Source of the DNA: an uncultured Methylotenera sp. | GTDB taxonomy: Bacteria; Pseudomonadota; Gammaproteobacteria; Burkholderiales; Methylophilaceae | DNA: 28,212 bases | NCBI RefSeq assembly: GCF_946479685.1 | Contig: NZ_CAMLGS010000029.1 | Coordinates: forward strand, 1-28,212 | Direction of reading: 5' to 3' | Part shown: positions 25,002 to 28,212 of the stretch, in pieces | How the letters are laid out: every line of letters starts with the position of its first letter | Position numbering within the stretch: position 1 is the stretch's first letter | Notes under the pieces: model-generated | Told to the model about the DNA's origin: nothing | What the model saw: only the letters and a program-made list of their open reading frames with translations | The model's database searches: none | Translations under genes and position numbers: made by a program

Positions 25002-25079
25002 AAAAGGCTTACAGTCGTTAAACTGTAAGCCTTTGTTTTATTTGGCGAGCCCGAGAGGATGAAAATGGGCACGGGTCAC
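25002..25079 (-). terminator. Paired-hairpin element B, partly like the tRNA-Arg 3' end
   Basis: Hairpin one, AAAGGCTTACAGT-CGTTAA-ACTGTAAGCCTTT, is a perfect 13-bp stem and runs into TTGTCTTTTT on the minus strand. Hairpin two (GCCCG/CGGGT, about 25049-25076) holds AGAGGATGAAAATGGGCA. It matches element A (18231-18305) in both loops but not in the stems. Bases 25040-25060 also match the tRNA-Arg 3' end region (27961-27981) at 16 of 21 positions. It may terminate the three-gene cassette, be a small RNA, or be a decayed attachment site. Confidence 0.55.
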
Positions 25080-25275
25080 TATAAATTCAGTTGGTTTGAT
25101 TGTGGGGGGGGGGCTGAAACATGGCTTATCCCACGCTTGCCATAGGACAATTTAGAGTTTTCCAGAGATGTTCTAAAACATCCGCTAGCAGTGGCTATTC
25201 AATTGATAATTATTACCTTGTTGAGCAAAACTACATATTCAAATTCGACTTTTTGAAGAAATTCTAATCTGAATG
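25080..25275. other. Non-coding stretch with a G10 tract
   Basis: Ten consecutive G lie at 25104-25113, an unstable tract that may vary in length between cells or assemblies. A 6-bp hairpin, GATGTT-CTAA-AACATC, is found near 25167-25182. Nothing coding is seen. This is the 3' side of the cassette encoded at 25276-27430. Confidence 0.5.
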
Positions 25276-25923
25276 CTATTTAAGAGGTTTGTTGAATAGC
25301 ATTATTGGCATGTGCCTAATTTTGTAATCAAGTCCAGATGCTAAGTGTGCATTTGCTGAGTAAAAGCATAATCCAGTTCTAGTGGGACACTCAGAAATTT
25401 GAATGTTGTTGTCATATTCAATAAGTTTTGTACGCCAATTTTGCATAGTCGCATTTGCATTAGGTTGGTAATGGTAGATAACGATGCCCCCATGATTTTG
25501 ATGTGGCTCGCCAGTAGAGTATCGAGTCGTGAGTTGTTTGTAGCCATCAATTAGTTTTGCATAGCTGGTATAAATTTTAGCTTCTCCAAGCCAAACATAT
25601 GAGTTGCGCTCTACGTTAATGTCTACATGTCCATTTTTAAAAGTGTCGTGGGTAATAGCATAACCAAGCTGCCGAAGAGGATTAATCAAATGGTGTGTAA
25701 GTGAGTCTTCGGTTTGATATATAGCAGCTTCGTCATCATCCTTACATTCTTTCGGGTAGTATTTTGCAGCGTCTTGCATACTTGTTACGGATAGGTCGAG
25801 ATGTTTGTAAAATAACTGAACCCATTCTTCATAACTATCTGCTAAAAACATATTCAGTTGAGTCATAACCAATGGGTTAGTTAATAGCCCCATTACCTCT
25901 TGAAAACTGGGATTGTGAGTCAC
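25276..25923 (-). CDS. Predicted PD-(D/E)xK-superfamily nuclease of three-gene cassette
   Basis: A 215-residue protein with no signal or membrane segment. A nuclease core is readable: Glu72 (or Asp73) in the helix TEDSLTHHLINPLRQLGYAI, Asp101 in GHVDINV, Glu114-x-Lys116 in WLGEAKIYTS, and a helix with Gln130 and Tyr135 (YKQLTTRY) like the RecB-type Q...Y motif. That is the order of a restriction-endonuclease-like fold. The C-terminal half has further strands but no known domain. The start is GTG at 25923, whose G is the last base of the preceding gene's TAG stop (TAGTG), so translation is coupled. The gene is AT-rich compared with the genes on either side. A defence nuclease is the leading guess. 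Confidence 0.7.
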   Translation of the reverse strand: MTHNPSFQEVMGLLTNPLVMTQLNMFLADSYEEWVQLFYKHLDLSVTSMQDAAKYYPKECKDDDEAAIYQTEDSLTHHLINPLRQLGYAITHDTFKNGHVDINVERNSYVWLGEAKIYTSYAKLIDGYKQLTTRYSTGEPHQNHGGIVIYHYQPNANATMQNWRTKLIEYDNNIQISECPTRTGLCFYSANAHLASGLDYKIRHMPIMLFNKPLK

Positions 25924-26342
25924 TATTTCTGCCCCTGAATTCTTTTTATTTTCTCTGAGGGAAGAAAGTAAATATAAATTTTATTGCCTATTTCATAAAC
26001 GGTTTTATTCGTTCTGGGGTGAAGCATTTCCCCAGCAGAAATAGCTTCACGTGCCGTGCTCTTATCTAAATCAAAAGACTCGTCGTCATCGTCGATAAAC
26101 TCTAAAAAATCTTGAAGTATGTTTATTTCGCCGGAAAGATAAGCTGACACTTGTATTAACTCGTCAATCTTAAGTTTGTCTTTGGTAATCCTTTGCAAGT
26201 TAGATATGGAAATATGTTTTACATCAGAAATTGGAGTTGTTAGTAAAAAATGAAAAATCTCAAGACATGCCTCTTTCAAAAGTGCTTCACTTTCGAAGTC
26301 CTTTTCTATTTTGGCTGTTGTTTGAGTGGCTAAGTCTTGCAC
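25923..26342 (-). CDS. Acidic 139-residue protein of three-gene cassette, unknown
   Basis: The middle gene starts with GTG at 26342, only 14 bases after the stop of the 357-residue gene, and ends in a one-base overlap with the nuclease gene. The product is mostly helical in its first 90 residues (ESEALLKEACLEIFHFLL, ISNLQRITKDKLKIDELIQVSAYLSGE), with a strongly acidic patch (FIDDDDESFDLDKSTAREA) and a short strand-rich end (NKTVYEIGNKIYIYFLPSEK). The helical part could contain a helix-turn-helix but I cannot confirm it. The acidic patch could mimic nucleic acid or mask a partner. Its position suggests an adaptor, inhibitor or specificity factor for the nuclease; that is inference. Confidence 0.62.
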   Translation of the reverse strand: MQDLATQTTAKIEKDFESEALLKEACLEIFHFLLTTPISDVKHISISNLQRITKDKLKIDELIQVSAYLSGEINILQDFLEFIDDDDESFDLDKSTAREAISAGEMLHPRTNKTVYEIGNKIYIYFLPSEKIKRIQGQK

Positions 26343-26356
26343 GTTAAATGACTCAA

Positions 26357-27430
26357 TTAAATTGAATATTTTTTGATTTTAGAAATAATAAAATCGTAGT
26401 GTGTTTTAGATATACAACCCTTAAGAATGGCCTCGTAAGTACCTAAGCTGCTACTTAAAGTTCTTATTGAGCCAGGTAGGTATAGCTCTGGTTCGGCATC
26501 TGAGTCGGTAATAGCCCATGTTTTAGCTAAGGAAAATAATGAAACTCCTGTGCTCGCATCCATGCCGCCTTTATGGAAGACTTCTTCACGGACATCCATA
26601 GATTTACGACGCATTTTTTCAGTCACAACTCCACCAGTGACACCAGTATCATGTCCTATCTCTACAATACGACCTTCATTTTCGTCGTACAGCTTTTTTA
26701 AAAGCTTTGAGAGACTCAGAAATTTAATTTGCTCTTTATCGAATTTATCAGCATCACTTAACAGAGTAGTAAGCTCATTGAATAGATTTCCAATAAACAT
26801 TCTGTGGTCGTCTAGTCCAATCTCATCGATATGGTCAGCTGCTAATTCAATATAACCATCCGAATGCACTCTAACGATATCAAAGCATTGTCGACTAATA
26901 CTTTTAAGCGCGACAATTGAGTCATACTCGTTGAAAGCTTTTTGTACAGACTCTCCAAGAGTATCAACTTCGAAAGTTTCTCTGACAAAGTAATGTCTTT
27001 TAGCGCAGAAAACTAGAGAAAGAGTATTTTTATCCGAAGATTCAGATATCGAAACTAACTTAGGCAGGATGCTTTCAGATTTGAGAGTGGCTAAGTCAAT
27101 TGGTTTTGGGTATGAGCTTGAATACGAGCTGTTAGATGGGGTGATTCCCTTGAGCTCATTGATAATTAGCTTACTTGTTTCTGAATCAGTTTTTGCAATT
27201 CTAAGAACTTTGTTTCCATAGAAAATACTATCAATATACGACTGGTAGATGCTGTCAGCTATTTTTCCTAACTCATCTTTTTTGTATGAATCAATTATTT
27301 TTGAATAAGACTTTTCCCAACCGATGCTCGTTGGAATTTTTAAGTCCTTGAGGATTGACTTCATTGATGACCAAGGAATGTGTGTTTTTGCAAGTTCAAA
27401 CGCATCCGCAAGTTTTAGTTCTGCATCCAT
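26357..27430 (-). CDS. 357-residue protein heading three-gene cassette, unknown
   Basis: The first gene of the cassette starts at ATG 27430 with AGAGGA six bases upstream. The protein is soluble and Ser/Lys/Asp-rich. I see a helical N-terminus (1-60, DAFELAKTHIPWSSMKSILKDLK), a strand-rich middle (about 120-210, LVFCAKRHYFVRETFEV and CFDIVRVHSDGYIELAADH), a helical stretch (215-255) and a C-terminal part with GHDTGVTGGVVTEKMRRKSMDVREEVFHKGGM (about 258-290), which is Gly- and Arg/Lys-rich and might contact nucleic acid. I recognise no family, nucleotide-binding loop or methylase motif. It is encoded in AT-rich sequence unlike the upstream metabolic genes. It may be the recognition or sensor component. 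Confidence 0.68.
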   Translation of the reverse strand: MDAELKLADAFELAKTHIPWSSMKSILKDLKIPTSIGWEKSYSKIIDSYKKDELGKIADSIYQSYIDSIFYGNKVLRIAKTDSETSKLIINELKGITPSNSSYSSSYPKPIDLATLKSESILPKLVSISESSDKNTLSLVFCAKRHYFVRETFEVDTLGESVQKAFNEYDSIVALKSISRQCFDIVRVHSDGYIELAADHIDEIGLDDHRMFIGNLFNELTTLLSDADKFDKEQIKFLSLSKLLKKLYDENEGRIVEIGHDTGVTGGVVTEKMRRKSMDVREEVFHKGGMDASTGVSLFSLAKTWAITDSDAEPELYLPGSIRTLSSSLGTYEAILKGCISKTHYDFIISKIKKYSI

Positions 27431-27915
27431 AGTAATCCTCTAATTTATTGGTTTTATTATTTGTAAGCATGTCAGTATTCGGATAGTAATTCAAGCAGTG
27501 CGAATTTCCATAGGTGCCCCTGAAATATTTTCAGCAAAGATTATTTAATAATTAGCACAAAATTAGCAGAACTGTACAGGTTTAGTCTTAGTAAATTGAA
27601 TTACCTATATGATTTAATATTGAATATTTTATAAACATAGTGCAAAAAACTGATCTAAATTAGTGAGGAGTCGCTGGAGGTTAGCACCGGATGGGCCAAG
27701 TCATTGATTTGTGTTGTGCCAGAAAGAGTGAATGTGGGGCTGGGTGGAACTTGTTGATTTAATATCAGTGTAGACTAAAGCGGGTGAAGTCCACTGTCTC
27801 GGATAATGTTATCGGGGGGGTACTATCAATCATTAAAGGAAATTGTAGTAAAAGATAAAACTGCCACAGTAAAAGGCGGCTATGAGGCGTTAGCGCATGC
27901 GCAAACAATAGACAA
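27431..27915. other. AT-rich non-coding stretch between cassette and tRNA genes
   Basis: This should hold the cassette promoter, but no clear -35/-10 pair stands out on the minus strand. A G7 tract lies at 27814-27820 and a palindrome GCGCATGCGC at 27893-27902. A frame opening at 27806 runs through the tRNA terminator and the antisense of tRNA-Arg and is not a gene as it stands; its first 40 codons might be a gene remnant. No integrase or transposase is seen. Confidence 0.55.
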
Positions 27916-27947
27916 TAAAAAAGGGTTAACCGAAGTTAACCCTTTTT
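27916..27947 (-). terminator. Terminator of the tRNA operon
   Basis: AAAAAAGGGTTAAC and GTTAACCCTTTTTT form a perfect 14-bp stem; on the minus strand the loop is TTCG closed by C-G, the very stable UUCG type. It lies 17 bases past the tRNA-Arg CCA end. The symmetrical A/T arms also allow use on the plus strand. Confidence 0.93.
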
Positions 27948-27963
27948 TATTTATTACTAAATT

Positions 27964-28040
27964 TGGTGCGCCCGAAGAGATTCGAACTCCTGACCCCTTG
28001 GTTCGTAGCCAAGTACTCTATCCAGCTGAGCTACGGGCGC
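27964..28040 (-). tRNA. tRNA-Arg(ACG), CCA encoded
   Basis: The minus strand folds as a full cloverleaf: acceptor GCGCCCG/CGGGCGC, D-arm with AGCTGGATAGAG, anticodon stem CTTGG/CCAAG with loop CTACGAA (anticodon ACG, read as ICG for CGN codons), T-loop TTCGAAT, discriminator A and encoded CCA. Length 77 nt. It follows tRNA-Ser on the same strand. Its 3' end faces the three-gene cassette, the usual side for tRNA-targeted insertions. Confidence 0.97.
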
Positions 28041-28113
28041 GAAAGCGTGCATTATACTCGAAGTTTTAATTTTATCCAGTAAAAAAATAAAATATTTAAT
28101 ACTGATTAAAACT

Positions 28114-28207
28114 TGGCGGAGAGCGAGGGATTCGAACCCTCGATACAGATTTAAGCCCGTATGCTTCCTTAGCAGGGAAGTGCCTTCGACCACTCGGCCA
28201 GCTCTCC
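28114..28207 (-). tRNA. tRNA-Ser(GCT), CCA encoded
   Basis: The minus strand gives acceptor GGAGAGC/GCTCTCC, a D-arm with GGCCGAGTGGTCGAAGGC, anticodon stem CTTCC/GGAAG with loop CTGCTAA (anticodon GCT for AGC/AGU), a long variable arm as expected for serine, T-loop TTCGAAT, discriminator G and encoded CCA. Length 94 nt. It lies 73 bp upstream of tRNA-Arg, probably in one transcript. Confidence 0.97.
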
Positions 28208-28212
28208 GTTTA

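Noticed and set aside
25040..25079. Complete tRNA gene on the minus strand
   Set aside because: The sequence has a CCA and an acceptor-like end, but the T-arm does not pair, there is no TTCRA loop, and no D-arm or anticodon arm can be drawn.
25276..27430. Toxin-antitoxin or type II restriction-modification system
   Set aside because: None of the three proteins shows methylase motifs, and the sizes and three-gene order fit no toxin-antitoxin type that I can name.
27806..28069. Plus-strand ORF of 87 codons ending in FGAPEEIRTPDPLVRSQ-type sequence
   Set aside because: It runs through the tRNA terminator and the antisense of tRNA-Arg; this peptide string is a well-known artefact of tRNA-Arg antisense translation.
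27957..28193. Minus-strand ORF of 78 codons across both tRNA genes
   Set aside because: It is only the translation of tRNA-Ser and tRNA-Arg.

Overview
The window looks like the chromosome of a methylotrophic betaproteobacterium, most likely in or near the Methylophilaceae. The main reason is an NAD-dependent formate dehydrogenase that can be followed residue by residue against the Pseudomonas/Moraxella methylotroph enzyme. A class I ribonucleotide reductase under a B12 riboswitch and the betaproteobacterial style of the secreted proteins fit this. The placement is inference; no rRNA or universal marker gene is present.

Layout. (1) 0.05-2.9 kb: a membrane GAF-PAS-GGDEF diguanylate cyclase, divergent from an ankyrin-repeat protein; an 18-bp perfect palindrome lies between them. 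(2) 2.98-7.5 kb: nrdA-nrdB, led by a sigma70-like promoter, a cobalamin riboswitch and a terminator hairpin, with a 122-bp imperfect palindromic repeat between the two genes. (3) 7.6-10 kb: a lipid A phosphoethanolamine transferase gene followed by a half-size EamA transporter gene. (4) 10.3-10.8 kb: a guanidine-II (mini-ykkC) riboswitch in front of the SMR guanidinium exporter gdx/sugE. (5) 10.87-14.6 kb: a Fur-box-preceded iron-uptake cluster (TonB-dependent siderophore receptor, DUF4198 protein, PepSY membrane protein). (6) 14.8-17.1 kb: a small membrane protein, then NAD-formate dehydrogenase with a 30-codon ORF carrying an excellent ribosome binding site in its leader. (7) 17.4-20.2 kb: four small exported proteins of unknown function (six-Cys, Gly/His-rich, Thr/Gly/Ala-rich, DUF3568 lipoprotein). 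(8) 20.5-24.7 kb: a MocR-type regulator, a small winged-helix protein and an FdhF/YdeP-type molybdopterin oxidoreductase. (9) 25-27.4 kb: an AT-rich, tightly packed three-gene cassette encoding two proteins I cannot assign and a PD-(D/E)xK-type nuclease. (10) 27.9-28.2 kb: tRNA-Arg(ACG) and tRNA-Ser(GCT).

The cassette in (9) is the best candidate for an undescribed system. It is compact and translationally coupled, differs in base composition from its flanks, and sits on the 3' side of tRNA-Arg. A 21-bp stretch covering the tRNA-Arg 3' end recurs (16 of 21 identical, same orientation) on the far side of the cassette, as expected for an old tRNA-targeted insertion. That far copy also belongs to a two-member family of paired hairpins in this window. 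Other items worth a look are the leader ORF of formate dehydrogenase and 16-17-bp-period tandem repeats found directly after stop codons at three loci.
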